The notes under the pieces: generated by a model
What the model was told of the DNA's origin: nothing
What the model saw: only the letters and a program-made list of their open reading frames with translations
Databases searched by the model: none
Origin: LLD-282 sp964395835
GTDB taxonomy: Bacteria; Pseudomonadota; Gammaproteobacteria; Berkiellales; Berkiellaceae
Direction: 5' to 3'
Length of the DNA: 39,825 nucleotides
NCBI GenBank assembly: GCA_964395835.1
Contig: CAYNBJ010000009.1
Location: 1 to 39,825 of the forward strand
Shown: positions 9,861 to 17,524 of the stretch, piece by piece
How positions within the stretch are numbered: position 1 is the first letter of the stretch
How the letters are laid out: each line of letters starts with the position of its first letter
Position numbers and translations under genes: made by a program

Positions 9861-11582
9861 ATGAAAATTACATATGACTACCTTTTTGCTTCCAGACTAC
9901 GCACACCAAATATTTTTGATATGATCGCTATAGCGATTATATCAACGATTTTTTATCTTTTGTGGTGGTCAGCAGCTTCTTTACATGCACCTTATAAAAT
10001 TGGCCAAGAGCTTATTTTAGAATTTTCTTTTTATCATCTCATGTATTATTCACTCAGAACATTAATGCGAATGTTATGCGCGATGATTTTATCCATTTTG
10101 GTCACATTTGCCGTTGGGTCTTTGATGGCTAAAAATAAAACGTATCGCCAAATTCTTTTACCCTTGATTGATATTTTACAATCGATCCCGCCCTTAGGGG
10201 TCAATGCATTCATTGTCTTGACTTGTATTCATCTGGCGCCACATTCAACATTCGGGCTTGAATGTGCGGCAATTATCACAACTTTTTTTGCACAAGTCTG
10301 GAATATGATTTTAAGTTTTTATCAATCACTTATTTCTATACCAAAAGAGCTCGATGAAGTTTGTGATATGTATCATTTGTCTCCATGGCAAAGATTTTGG
10401 CACTTAGAAGTTCCACAAGCAACTCCAGGGCTGATTATGAATTCCATGGTTTCGATGTCAGCAAGTTGGTTTTTTATCGTTGCTTCTGAATCTCTCTCAA
10501 TCTCTGATCATAAAATTATTCTACCGGGAGTTGGATCCTTTATTGGCCAATCCGTATTAGATCAAAATCTTTCTGGCATTTTAGCAGCGTGTCTCGCAAT
10601 GTTTTTTGTCATTTTGGTCTATGATCAGCTCTTATTTAGGCCCCTGATGACATGGTCTGAAAAATTCAAAGATGAAATTGTAGAAGATGAGATTTATCAA
10701 TCTTCATGGTTTTTTGATTTACTCTCGAGAGCAAGCTTTATCCACACTCTGATACAAGGAATTCAAGATATTGATTTCATGAGATTAATTCCAGGAAGGG
10801 GTCGGGGGCTGCAAAAAAATCATCTTCGATTAAAGAAAATATCATGGATCATCCAAAAAACTGTGGAAATTGCGTTTATTTGCCTGATCATCAAAGTTGC
10901 TTTTAAAATGGGCTATGATATTTTTTATCACTTTGATATTTTTGAAATTTTGATGACAATCAAACTCGGCGGAATCACATCTATTAAAGTTCTAGTCATG
11001 GTGTTTTTATCTGCATGTATATGGGTTCCAGTTGGGGTACGCATCGGATCCAAGCCACAGTTGGCTTATCGATTTCAACCAGTAATTCAATTTCTTGCAG
11101 CATGTCCACCCCAAATGCTATATCCTTTTTTTGCGCATTTAATTGTCGATTACAACCTCAATGTCGATATTTGGACAGCTCCGATTATGATTTTAGGCAC
11201 ACAATGGTATATTTTATTTAATGTCATTGCTGGCACACTGATGATCACCAAAGATCAGCGTTTAGTCGCAGCAAATTTTGGATTAAAGGGCACATTGTTA
11301 TGGAGACGGCTCTATTTACCTGCTGTTTTGCCTTATTGCATTACAGGGTGCATGGCCGCGGCCGGAGGTTGTTGGAATGTCGCTATTGATAGCGACACAA
11401 TCATATGGGGACATCATCAAATTCAAGCCCAAGGAATTGGCAGCTATATTCACAATGCACTGTCTATGGGTGATTTTAATAGAGCAATCTTAGGAATCGC
11501 TGTCATGACATTTTATGTTTTAATAATTAATCGATATTTATGGAATGCCCTTTTTGAAAAGGTCAGCGCCTATCATCAATAA
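9861..11582 (+). CDS. ABC transporter permease, two fused permease domains (NitT/TauT-like anion type)
   Basis: This inner-membrane protein has 573 residues and two consecutive binding-protein-dependent permease domains. The first (about 20-260) has hydrophobic segments at 20-40, 70-90 and 100-125 and an EAA-type coupling loop at 163-190 (ELDEVCDMYHLSPWQRFWHL). The second (about 335-570) has its own coupling loop near 467-497 (LVAANFGLKGTLLWRRLYLP). Duplicated permeases of this sort belong to the nitrate/sulfonate/bicarbonate-like anion importers. The ATPase gene follows after 12 bp, so the two make one transporter in an operon. The ATG is preceded by only a weak ribosome site (GTGAG). No substrate-binding protein is encoded in the window, so the substrate is unknown. 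Confidence 0.88.
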   Translation: MKITYDYLFASRLRTPNIFDMIAIAIISTIFYLLWWSAASLHAPYKIGQELILEFSFYHLMYYSLRTLMRMLCAMILSILVTFAVGSLMAKNKTYRQILLPLIDILQSIPPLGVNAFIVLTCIHLAPHSTFGLECAAIITTFFAQVWNMILSFYQSLISIPKELDEVCDMYHLSPWQRFWHLEVPQATPGLIMNSMVSMSASWFFIVASESLSISDHKIILPGVGSFIGQSVLDQNLSGILAACLAMFFVILVYDQLLFRPLMTWSEKFKDEIVEDEIYQSSWFFDLLSRASFIHTLIQGIQDIDFMRLIPGRGRGLQKNHLRLKKISWIIQKTVEIAFICLIIKVAFKMGYDIFYHFDIFEILMTIKLGGITSIKVLVMVFLSACIWVPVGVRIGSKPQLAYRFQPVIQFLAACPPQMLYPFFAHLIVDYNLNVDIWTAPIMILGTQWYILFNVIAGTLMITKDQRLVAANFGLKGTLLWRRLYLPAVLPYCITGCMAAAGGCWNVAIDSDTIIWGHHQIQAQGIGSYIHNALSMGDFNRAILGIAVMTFYVLIINRYLWNALFEKVSAYHQ

Positions 11583-11594
11583 TGTGGGGCCTTT

Positions 11595-12902
11595 ATGCGC
11601 AAACAGCTTATCCGTGCTCAAGGAATTAAAAAATATTTTCGTAAACCGGGTGGTCAAGAACTTCTTGTCTTAGACAACCTCAATCTTTCAATCGCAGAAG
11701 GAGAAATTGTAGCCCTTTTAGGAAAATCAGGATCGGGAAAATCTACTCTATTAAGAATTATTGCTGGCCTAGTCCCGCCGAGTGAAGGGCAAATTATTAT
11801 TGAAAACCAAAATGTTCATGGACCAGTTCCAGGAGTTTCTATGGTTTTTCAATCTTTTGCGCTCATGCCATGGCTAACCGTTTTGCAAAATGTTGAGCTT
11901 GGACTTGAATCTATGGGCCTTGGAAAAAAAGAGCGTCGCGAAAGAGCACTCAAAGCAATTGATATGATAGGACTGGATGGATTTGAATCCGCATATCCTA
12001 AAGAACTTTCTGGAGGCATGCGTCAAAGAGTAGGATTTGCAAGGGCGCTCGTTGTTCGTCCAAAAATTCTTCTGATGGATGAGCCTTTTTCTGCTCTGGA
12101 TGTCTTAACCGCAGAAGCATTACGCAAAGATTTAATGAATATTTGGCTGAATGATAAAGAAAACTCTCCTAAAGCGATTCTTTTTGTCACTCATCATATT
12201 GAAGAAGCGGCGGAAATTGCTGACAGAATTTTGGTTTTCGGATCTAATCCAGGATATATTAAAGCAGAACTTCCGGTCAAAGAGCCATATCCACGAGTCA
12301 ATGAAGAGTGCATTAAGCAAATTGTCGATGATATTTATTTTATTATGACAACACCGCTACCAAAAGGTGGGCACTTCCCCTTACTGAAAGAAGTTGATTT
12401 CAATGAAATTTCTCTCTCTTATCCACTACCAGATGCAGAGCCTAACCAAATTCAAGCACTTGTTACCGCAATTTATGAAGAAGCTCCTGATACAAGTGTA
12501 GATTTGCCTGTTCTCGCTGATTTAGTCTCAATTAATATTGATGAATTCTACTCGCTCAGCGAAGCAATGCAAATTTTACACTTAGCTAAAGTCTCAAAAG
12601 GTGACATCTCTCTGACACAAGAAGGAAAGTTTTTTGCGCAAGCAGATTTACAAGGAGCAAAAAAAATCTTCTCGCAACAGTTGTTACAATGGGTTCCAGT
12701 CATTAATTATATCTGCGAAGAATTGATGAAAAATGAAAAACAAAAAATGAAAGAAGAAGATTTGATGTCAATTTTAGAAAAAGATCTGAGTGAAAGCGAA
12801 GCTGAACGTGTCTTTAAAATTATTATTTCTTGGGGTAGATATGCAGAAATTTTTGCATATGATTTTGAATCTGGGTACCTCAGCTTAGAAAATCCAGATT
12901 AA
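11595..12902 (+). CDS. ABC transporter ATPase with C-terminal AAA-associated domain (NitT/TauT-like)
   Basis: This protein has 435 residues. Residues 1-250 form a complete ABC ATPase: Walker A GKSGSGKS at 43-50, Q-loop Gln86, signature LSGGM at 138-142, Walker B ILLMDE at 158-163 and switch His200. The MPWLTVLQNV segment after the Q-loop is typical of SsuB/TauB/NrtD proteins. Residues of about 290-430 are an extra helical domain matching the AAA-associated C-terminal region found on ATPases that partner fused double permeases. Its role is unknown; a regulatory winged-helix-like function is a guess. It starts 12 bp after the permease stop and should energise that permease. The stop lies 4 bp from the end of the convergent next gene. 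Confidence 0.92.
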   Translation: MRKQLIRAQGIKKYFRKPGGQELLVLDNLNLSIAEGEIVALLGKSGSGKSTLLRIIAGLVPPSEGQIIIENQNVHGPVPGVSMVFQSFALMPWLTVLQNVELGLESMGLGKKERRERALKAIDMIGLDGFESAYPKELSGGMRQRVGFARALVVRPKILLMDEPFSALDVLTAEALRKDLMNIWLNDKENSPKAILFVTHHIEEAAEIADRILVFGSNPGYIKAELPVKEPYPRVNEECIKQIVDDIYFIMTTPLPKGGHFPLLKEVDFNEISLSYPLPDAEPNQIQALVTAIYEEAPDTSVDLPVLADLVSINIDEFYSLSEAMQILHLAKVSKGDISLTQEGKFFAQADLQGAKKIFSQQLLQWVPVINYICEELMKNEKQKMKEEDLMSILEKDLSESEAERVFKIIISWGRYAEIFAYDFESGYLSLENPD

Positions 12903-12906
12903 ATCA

Positions 12907-13464
12907 TCACTCTAGAGAAAGAGGTACATCATGATAAAACAAAATAGGGGCGAGAAACTCTCCCCCGCATCCCGAATAAACATAGAGCGCAGGATGCTGA
13001 TAAGGTGGTAAAAATCGCAAAGGTGCATAATCAAAATCTTTTAGAAAAACAACGTTTTTCGAGTTTTGTTTAGCTATTTGCTTCAATACAGGCTCAGTTT
13101 TCGCATCATAATCAATCAGGAAAATCTTTGCGAAAAAATCTTTTTTTAGCCAATAATCAATCCAAAAAATGCTCATTTCAAGATCTTTTTCTCCTAGCAT
13201 CAAAAACAGACATGGAGACGACGTATTACAATTTTCGCTGAAAAAACATTCTGTGGGGGTATTTTTCCCAAAAGCGTCTCTCATTTGAGAAAAAAACAAT
13301 AAAAGTCCGAAAAGGATTGTGATTATTGCACACTTCAAGAAATAATATAATTTTTGCATAGGCATTGGAAAAATTGCATATAAGAAATCCCTGACTCCCA
13401 AAGTATTTAGTTGAAAAATATAAATTCCCGCTCGATGCGAAGCGATTTTTCTCTTTAAAATCAT
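12907..13464 (-). CDS. Unrecognised membrane-anchored protein
   Basis: This protein has 185 residues and I do not recognise it. One hydrophobic segment at about 38-60 (YYFLKCAIITILFGLLLFFS) would anchor it in the inner membrane with a C-terminal domain of about 125 residues outside. That domain has four Cys near the membrane (about 73-85) and a C-G-G motif near the end, with alternating hydrophobic strands and helices (FFAKIFLIDYDAKT, NVVFLKDFDYAPLRFL). The ATG used here gives 36 residues before the anchor. A second ATG at 13365 would make a more usual signal anchor, but neither has a good ribosome site. It is convergent with the ABC operon and just 4 bp from it. Confidence 0.55.
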   Translation of the reverse strand: MILKRKIASHRAGIYIFQLNTLGVRDFLYAIFPMPMQKLYYFLKCAIITILFGLLLFFSQMRDAFGKNTPTECFFSENCNTSSPCLFLMLGEKDLEMSIFWIDYWLKKDFFAKIFLIDYDAKTEPVLKQIAKQNSKNVVFLKDFDYAPLRFLPPYQHPALYVYSGCGGEFLAPILFYHDVPLSLE

Positions 13465-13865
13465 CGCGCAGCACTAGCTTTTTATCGTCTGCATAAATCC
13501 ATCAACCTATTCATTATTATGAAGGACCGCGGCACAATATCAAATTGTAATTTTAAACTCACAAATGTATAAAACTGACTCACAATCTTAGAAAAATGAA
13601 TTTTTCTAAGATTGCCGTACATGATTAATTAATTAGCCTTATTTATAAATGATTTACACGTATCAAGAAAAAACACAATGGGGGGCATATTCAAATCAAA
13701 ATGATATATATGAGTTATGATTTATTAAAAACAAAACAACGAAAACAGCATTCGTGACAAAGTACATGCATATGTCAAAAAGAATAATTCTTATATGGAG
13801 TTATAGATTTTTTGTTACTTTTTAGTTAAGATGCTAAGAGGTACTTTTTTTATGAGATTCGCTGA
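13465..13865. other. Intergenic stretch of about 400 bp
   Basis: No gene was seen apart from the tiny reading frame before hda. It is AT-rich and holds a perfect 15-bp inverted repeat (listed separately). It should contain the hda promoter and that of the divergent 185-residue gene, but no clear -35/-10 pair stands out. Confidence 0.5.
13583..13614. repeat. Perfect 15-bp inverted repeat with 2-base spacer
   Basis: The arms CAATCTTAGAAAAAT (13583-13597) and ATTTTTCTAAGATTG (13600-13614) are exact reverse complements separated by GA. No run of T follows on either strand, so it is not a standard intrinsic terminator. It could be a protein-binding palindrome, a cruciform or a processed-RNA hairpin. 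Confidence 0.8.
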
Positions 13866-13881
13866 GTGGGATTTCAATTAA
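13836..13881 (+). promoter_or_regulatory. Ribosome site and 9-codon leader frame overlapping the hda start
   Basis: AAGAGG at 13836-13841 sits 10 bases before an ATG at 13852. That ATG opens a 9-codon frame (MRFAEWDFN, stop TAA 13879-13881) which overlaps the hda GTG at 13866 in another frame. The good ribosome site therefore serves the short frame, not hda, whose GTG is 24 bases away. Translational coupling, a -1 frame shift, or an unusual start for hda would explain it. Confidence 0.45.
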
Positions 13882-14561
13882 CCCTAGGACTTGCACTAAA
13901 TACAAAAAAAACTTTCGAAAATTTTGTTCTCGGCGAAAATAACATTTTTTTTGCTGCCTTAAAGGCCAAAATAGAAAAACCTCAACCCTTTATTTCTTGT
14001 ATTTCGGGGCCATCTTTATGCGGAAAATCTCATTTTCTTCAAGCACTCTGTCACGAACGCGTTTATATGGGAGTGCAATCGGCTTATATTGAGCTGCACT
14101 GTCTAAAAAGTATGGATATCTTAAAAGGGCTCGAGCAGGTCTCATTTTTGTGTTTTGATCATTATGAAAGTCTTTCTGAAAGTAGCCAAAAAATCCTTCT
14201 CGATTTTATAAAATCTCCAATTTCTGCACATCGTCAAATTGTAATTTCCACGCAATCGGCAGAAATCATTGCTCACTTAGAGCAAAACATGCCAAATCTT
14301 ATTGCCCACCAGATGATTCCGCTTAATTGCGGAGCCTTAGAAAAATTCCTAAAAATTAAAATTGAAGAAAGAGGTCTCTCTCTCCCTGAAGACGTCCAAG
14401 AATTAATTTTGAAAAAATCCCAAGGAGATATGACCTATATCGCAGAACAAATAAAAAAAATAGAAAGACACTGCGATACCGAAAGAAAAAAATTATCCTT
14501 AAGGTATGCTCGGAATATTCTCGAGCAAGAGACCTTGATTAGCCTGGACTCTTCGATCTGA
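13866..14561 (+). CDS. hda: Hda, DnaA-homologous regulatory inactivator of DnaA
   Basis: This protein has 231 residues, the usual Hda length. It consists of one DnaA-type AAA+ module without the DnaA DNA-binding domain. Residues 4-7 (QLTL) match the sliding-clamp-binding motif at the N-terminus of Hda. Walker A is GPSLCGKS at 48-55, and FLCFDHYESL occupies the Walker B position. The C-terminal GLSLPEDVQELILKKSQGDM is the typical sensor-2-side helical lid of Hda. With the clamp and ADP it stimulates ATP hydrolysis by DnaA to prevent re-initiation. The start is GTG, directly after an in-frame TGA, with a poor ribosome site of its own; the clamp motif supports this start. The 3' end overlaps thymidine kinase on the other strand by 63 bp. 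Confidence 0.88.
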   Translation: MGFQLTLGLALNTKKTFENFVLGENNIFFAALKAKIEKPQPFISCISGPSLCGKSHFLQALCHERVYMGVQSAYIELHCLKSMDILKGLEQVSFLCFDHYESLSESSQKILLDFIKSPISAHRQIVISTQSAEIIAHLEQNMPNLIAHQMIPLNCGALEKFLKIKIEERGLSLPEDVQELILKKSQGDMTYIAEQIKKIERHCDTERKKLSLRYARNILEQETLISLDSSI

Positions 14562-15149
14562 GCGACGGAACACTTTTGCTTTCCAATGCTTACGACAAAC
14601 CGATTGGTAACGACTATTACCTCCAATTTCTATCTGAGCGCCATTAGCACATGCCGATCCTTGCTCAATACGTAAAACCATATTAGCTTTCTTACCGCAC
14701 CAGCAGATTGTTTTGATTTCGCGTATTTCATCGCTTAATGCTAACAGGCGGTGACTACCTTCAAACAAATTTCCTTGAAAATCGGTTCTCAACCCAAAAC
14801 ACATAACAGGAATTTTATACTCATCCACTACTTCAGCCAAAGCATCAACCTGATCGGATTTGAGAAATTGACACTCATCCACAAGCACACAATCAATTTT
14901 TTCTATCGAATGCATTTGAAGAATCATGGATAATAGATTAGATGTGCTTGTATAGATATGTGCTTGGCGCTGCAAACCAATACGCGATCCAATAACACCT
15001 TCTCCATATCTCGTATCAATCGCAGCAGTCAGCAATAGAACATTCATCTCCTGTTCTTCATAGTTATGAGCAATTTGCAAAAGGTGGGTAGTTTTTCCTG
15101 CATTCATTGCAGAATAAATAAAAAAGAGCTTAGCCAATTTTGTAGACAT
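14499..15149 (-). CDS. tdk: Thymidine kinase
   Basis: This is a type II thymidine kinase of 216 residues from the chosen start, and it phosphorylates thymidine in the salvage pathway. It has the P-loop SAMNAGKTTHLL near the N-terminus, VDECQFL (Walker B with the catalytic Glu), and a C-terminal zinc site with C-x-C-G-K-K and SVCRKHW flanking the lasso loop with G-N-S-R-Y. The frame extends upstream to a TTG at 15197, but family members start just before AKLFFIYSAMNAGK, so ATG 15149 is preferred. No good ribosome site is visible at any of the starts. The 3' end runs 63 bp into hda, tail to tail. About 22 residues follow the last zinc ligand, which is near normal. Confidence 0.93.
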   Translation of the reverse strand: MSTKLAKLFFIYSAMNAGKTTHLLQIAHNYEEQEMNVLLLTAAIDTRYGEGVIGSRIGLQRQAHIYTSTSNLLSMILQMHSIEKIDCVLVDECQFLKSDQVDALAEVVDEYKIPVMCFGLRTDFQGNLFEGSHRLLALSDEIREIKTICWCGKKANMVLRIEQGSACANGAQIEIGGNSRYQSVCRKHWKAKVFRRSDRRVQANQGLLLENIPSIP

Positions 15150-15332
15150 GTTAAAACACAGTCTACAGATCTTAGCCATCTTTTTCGAATATCTCAACCG
15201 TGCAATAGAAAATTTTCCCGAAGCAGTCCTGTTTTTTGGTTTGATACCAAAGCATCGTAAATTTAAATATTATTCAATTGTTATTTTCCCGAATCTCGAT
15301 CTGCTAGTCTAATAGAGCTCAAGTGATTTTTT

Positions 15333-15533
15333 TCAAAATCTATGTCGGGTTTTTTCGTGTTGATCAGAATGAGTTAAAGTTTCTGATTCTTTATTGTCCA
15401 TCTGTACAGAATCTGACTTTTCAGAATGTGGGCTTATTTTTTCAAAAAGCTCTAACAGTTTGCTTAAGATTTTATCAGTCAGTTCCTTAAATATGGCGAT
15501 TATAGATTTTGTTTCATTATTCTTTTGTTGCAC
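15333..15533 (-). CDS. Possible small amphipathic protein
   Basis: This is a 66-residue frame starting at GTG 15533, preceded by a strong ribosome site AAGAGG with 5 bases of spacing. Residues of about 9-32 (KSIIAIFKELTDKILSKLLE region) could form an amphipathic helix or short coiled coil; the tail is polar and rich in Ser, Glu, His and Lys. I do not recognise it. It lies between tdk and proS. The ribosome site is the main argument that it is translated. Confidence 0.4.
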   Translation of the reverse strand: MQQKNNETKSIIAIFKELTDKILSKLLELFEKISPHSEKSDSVQMDNKESETLTHSDQHEKTRHRF

Positions 15534-15645
15534 AAGGACCTCTTTTCTAAAAACATAGAAATGCGCTAGCTCTCACTTCCATATAGAACATATTTAGATA
15601 ATATGTTAGAGGGGATTTAGAAATAACGTCATCATAAATTGTTTT

Positions 15646-15673
15646 TTGAGATCTATGCTGGACATGGCATAAT
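15646..15673 (+). promoter_or_regulatory. Sigma-70 promoter of proS
   Basis: The -35 TTGAGA (15646-15651) and -10 CATAAT (15668-15673) are 16 bases apart, with TGG just before the -10 (extended -10). Each hexamer matches consensus at 5 of 6 positions. The start would be near 15680, about 20 bases before the proS ATG. Confidence 0.55.
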
Positions 15674-15700
15674 AGAGCAAGTTTTCTGATTTTTATTATT

Positions 15701-17206
15701 ATGTCTAAAAAAGCACTCAATTTTGATAGGGCCTCCAATTATAATCAATGGTATCAAGATGTAATTGATGCGGCCGATCTGGCTGAACACTCTATGAGTC
15801 GTGGATGCATGATTTTAAAACCATGGGGCTATGCCTTATGGGAGCGCTGTCAAAAGTACTTGGATGAATCATTTAAAGCCACAGGGCATCAAAATGTCTA
15901 TTTTCCATTACTCATTCCCCTGAGCTGTTTTGAAAAAGAAGCAGAGCATATCTCAGGATTTGCAAAAGAATGTGCTGTTGTTACACATCACAGACTGAAG
16001 GCAGATGAAAATGGCAAATTAATTCCTGATGGAAAATTAGAAGAGCCCTATATTATTCGCCCTACCAGTGAAATGATTATCGGAGAAGCCTTCTCAAGAT
16101 GGATCCAATCCTATCGCGATCTGCCCGTGCTGATTAATCAGTGGGCAAATGTTATGCGGTGGGAAATGCGGACACGTCTTTTTTTGCGCACAACAGAAAT
16201 TTTATGGCAAGAAGGACATACCGCTCATGCAACTGCAAAAGAAGCGCTTTCTGAAACTTTGCAAATTCTCGATTTATACGCAAATTTTATGCATGATGTT
16301 ATGGCCATTGCGGTGATCAAAGGAGAAAAACCAGCCATTGAACGCTTTCCTGGGGCTCAAAACACATACACTATTGAAGCACTTATGCAAAACGGCAAAG
16401 CATTACAAGCAGGTACGTCTCATTTTATGGGACAAAATTTCGCTCATGCTTGCGATATTCGATTTTCTAACAAAGAAGGCGCCCAAGAACACGCATGGAC
16501 AACGTCTTGGGGTGTAACAACTCGCCTGATTGGTGCTTTAATCATGACTCATAGTGATGATAACGGTCTTGTTTTACCGCCAAAAATGAGTCCTTATCAT
16601 ATTGTGATTCTGCCAATATTGAGAAATGAAGAAACAGATCAATCTATTTTAGAATATGCGCAAGAATTAAAAAAACATTTACTCACATGCACCTGGGAAC
16701 AAGAGCCTTTGCGTGTTCATATCGATCAACGCGATCGAAGAGGTGGTGAAAAAAATTGGGAATGGATTAAAAAAGGAGTCCCTTTGAGAATTGAAATCGG
16801 ATTGAAAGAGTTACAAAACAATCAGATCTGCTTGATAAGTCGCTATCCTGATGCCAACCCAATTGAGAAGCAGTTTTTGAAAAAAGACTCCATTTTAGAA
16901 TACATTCAATCTGCACTCACATCCTTACAACAAGGACTTTTAGAGCGCTCTCAATCGCATATAAAAAAACATACTCGGTTTATTGATAATCTCAGCGATC
17001 TTGAAACCCTGACAAAAGGTGAAAGTGAAGAAAATGCCCCTGGTTTTCTTGCATGCTATGTCGCAGATAACAAAGCAACGGAGAATTTCTTAAAAACCTA
17101 TAATCTCACTGCACGATGCATGCCTTTAGACGATCAGCGTCGTGGCACATGTCTCTTCAGCGCAGAAGAAAACGCCCCGCTCATGTTGCTTGCTAAAGCG
17201 TATTAA
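15701..17206 (+). CDS. proS: Proline--tRNA ligase, archaeal/eukaryotic (type 3) form
   Basis: This 501-residue class II synthetase charges tRNA-Pro. The N-terminus (FDRASNYNQWYQDVIDAADL, then GCMILKPWGYALWE, motif 1), motif 2 region RWEMRTRLFLRTTEILWQEG and motif 3 region (GVTTRLIGALIMTHSDDNGL) closely follow the Thermus/archaeal type, not the bacterial type with or without the editing insertion. An anticodon-binding domain follows at about 300-400. The C-terminal domain unique to this type ends in the expected LLAKAY with terminal Tyr. The zinc site of that domain is degenerate: single Cys remain at LACYVAD, ARCMPL and GTCLFS, where the family has Cys pairs. The ATG lacks a clear ribosome site. 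The type is unusual for a gammaproteobacterium and suggests replacement by horizontal transfer. Confidence 0.95.
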   Translation: MSKKALNFDRASNYNQWYQDVIDAADLAEHSMSRGCMILKPWGYALWERCQKYLDESFKATGHQNVYFPLLIPLSCFEKEAEHISGFAKECAVVTHHRLKADENGKLIPDGKLEEPYIIRPTSEMIIGEAFSRWIQSYRDLPVLINQWANVMRWEMRTRLFLRTTEILWQEGHTAHATAKEALSETLQILDLYANFMHDVMAIAVIKGEKPAIERFPGAQNTYTIEALMQNGKALQAGTSHFMGQNFAHACDIRFSNKEGAQEHAWTTSWGVTTRLIGALIMTHSDDNGLVLPPKMSPYHIVILPILRNEETDQSILEYAQELKKHLLTCTWEQEPLRVHIDQRDRRGGEKNWEWIKKGVPLRIEIGLKELQNNQICLISRYPDANPIEKQFLKKDSILEYIQSALTSLQQGLLERSQSHIKKHTRFIDNLSDLETLTKGESEENAPGFLACYVADNKATENFLKTYNLTARCMPLDDQRRGTCLFSAEENAPLMLLAKAY

Positions 17207-17225
17207 TATTTTTGAAAACAAAAGA

Positions 17226-17261
17226 CTCTGAGGATGGAGAAAGCTTCATCCACTCTCAGAG
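17226..17261 (-). terminator. Hairpin with T-rich tail, leftward
   Basis: CTCTGAG (17226-17232) pairs with CTCAGAG (17255-17261), and TGGA (17235-17238) with TCCA (17249-17252) inside. On the minus strand the stem is followed by TCTTTTGTTTT, as in an intrinsic terminator; on the plus strand the tail is not T-rich. It would end transcripts coming from the esterase side, although proS also ends just before it. Confidence 0.5.
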
Positions 17262-17520
17262 AACAATATAACCCACAATCTGCCTAATAATCTCTTGTTC
17301 CTGGATGATCAGAACGTCATTGTGTTGAAAGCGCTGATTGATTACCTTATCTATGTATACCAAGAAAGTCTCAATAATCCGTCGAGGAGAGTACAAAACA
17401 CGATTAACATCTTACTTAACAATACATAATCATAAGATCTGGGTATTTTCCTTTTGCATCTTGCAATGGTTTAAATATCCAAACAAAAAACAGCACCATC
17501 TTTTTTGAATATCGGCCATA
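17256..17520 (-). pseudogene. Possible decayed or very small gene, unrecognised
   Basis: The 318-bp gap 17207-17524 is mostly coding-like on the minus strand in short pieces. A TTG-started frame at 17396-17256 reads LYSPRRIIETFLVYIDKVIN and continues as an amphipathic helix to a TGA inside the terminator stem. Just upstream, a second piece in another frame reads FKPLQDAKGKYPDLMIMYC before a TAA. The composition looks like protein, but there is no good start or ribosome site and the frame is broken, so a degraded gene is the simplest reading. I do not recognise the family. Confidence 0.25.
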
Positions 17521-17524
17521 TATA

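Noticed and set aside
15547..15738. Minus-strand 63-residue frame over the proS promoter and start
   Set aside because: It covers the well-formed proS promoter and start on the opposite strand, without ribosome site or recognisable motif.
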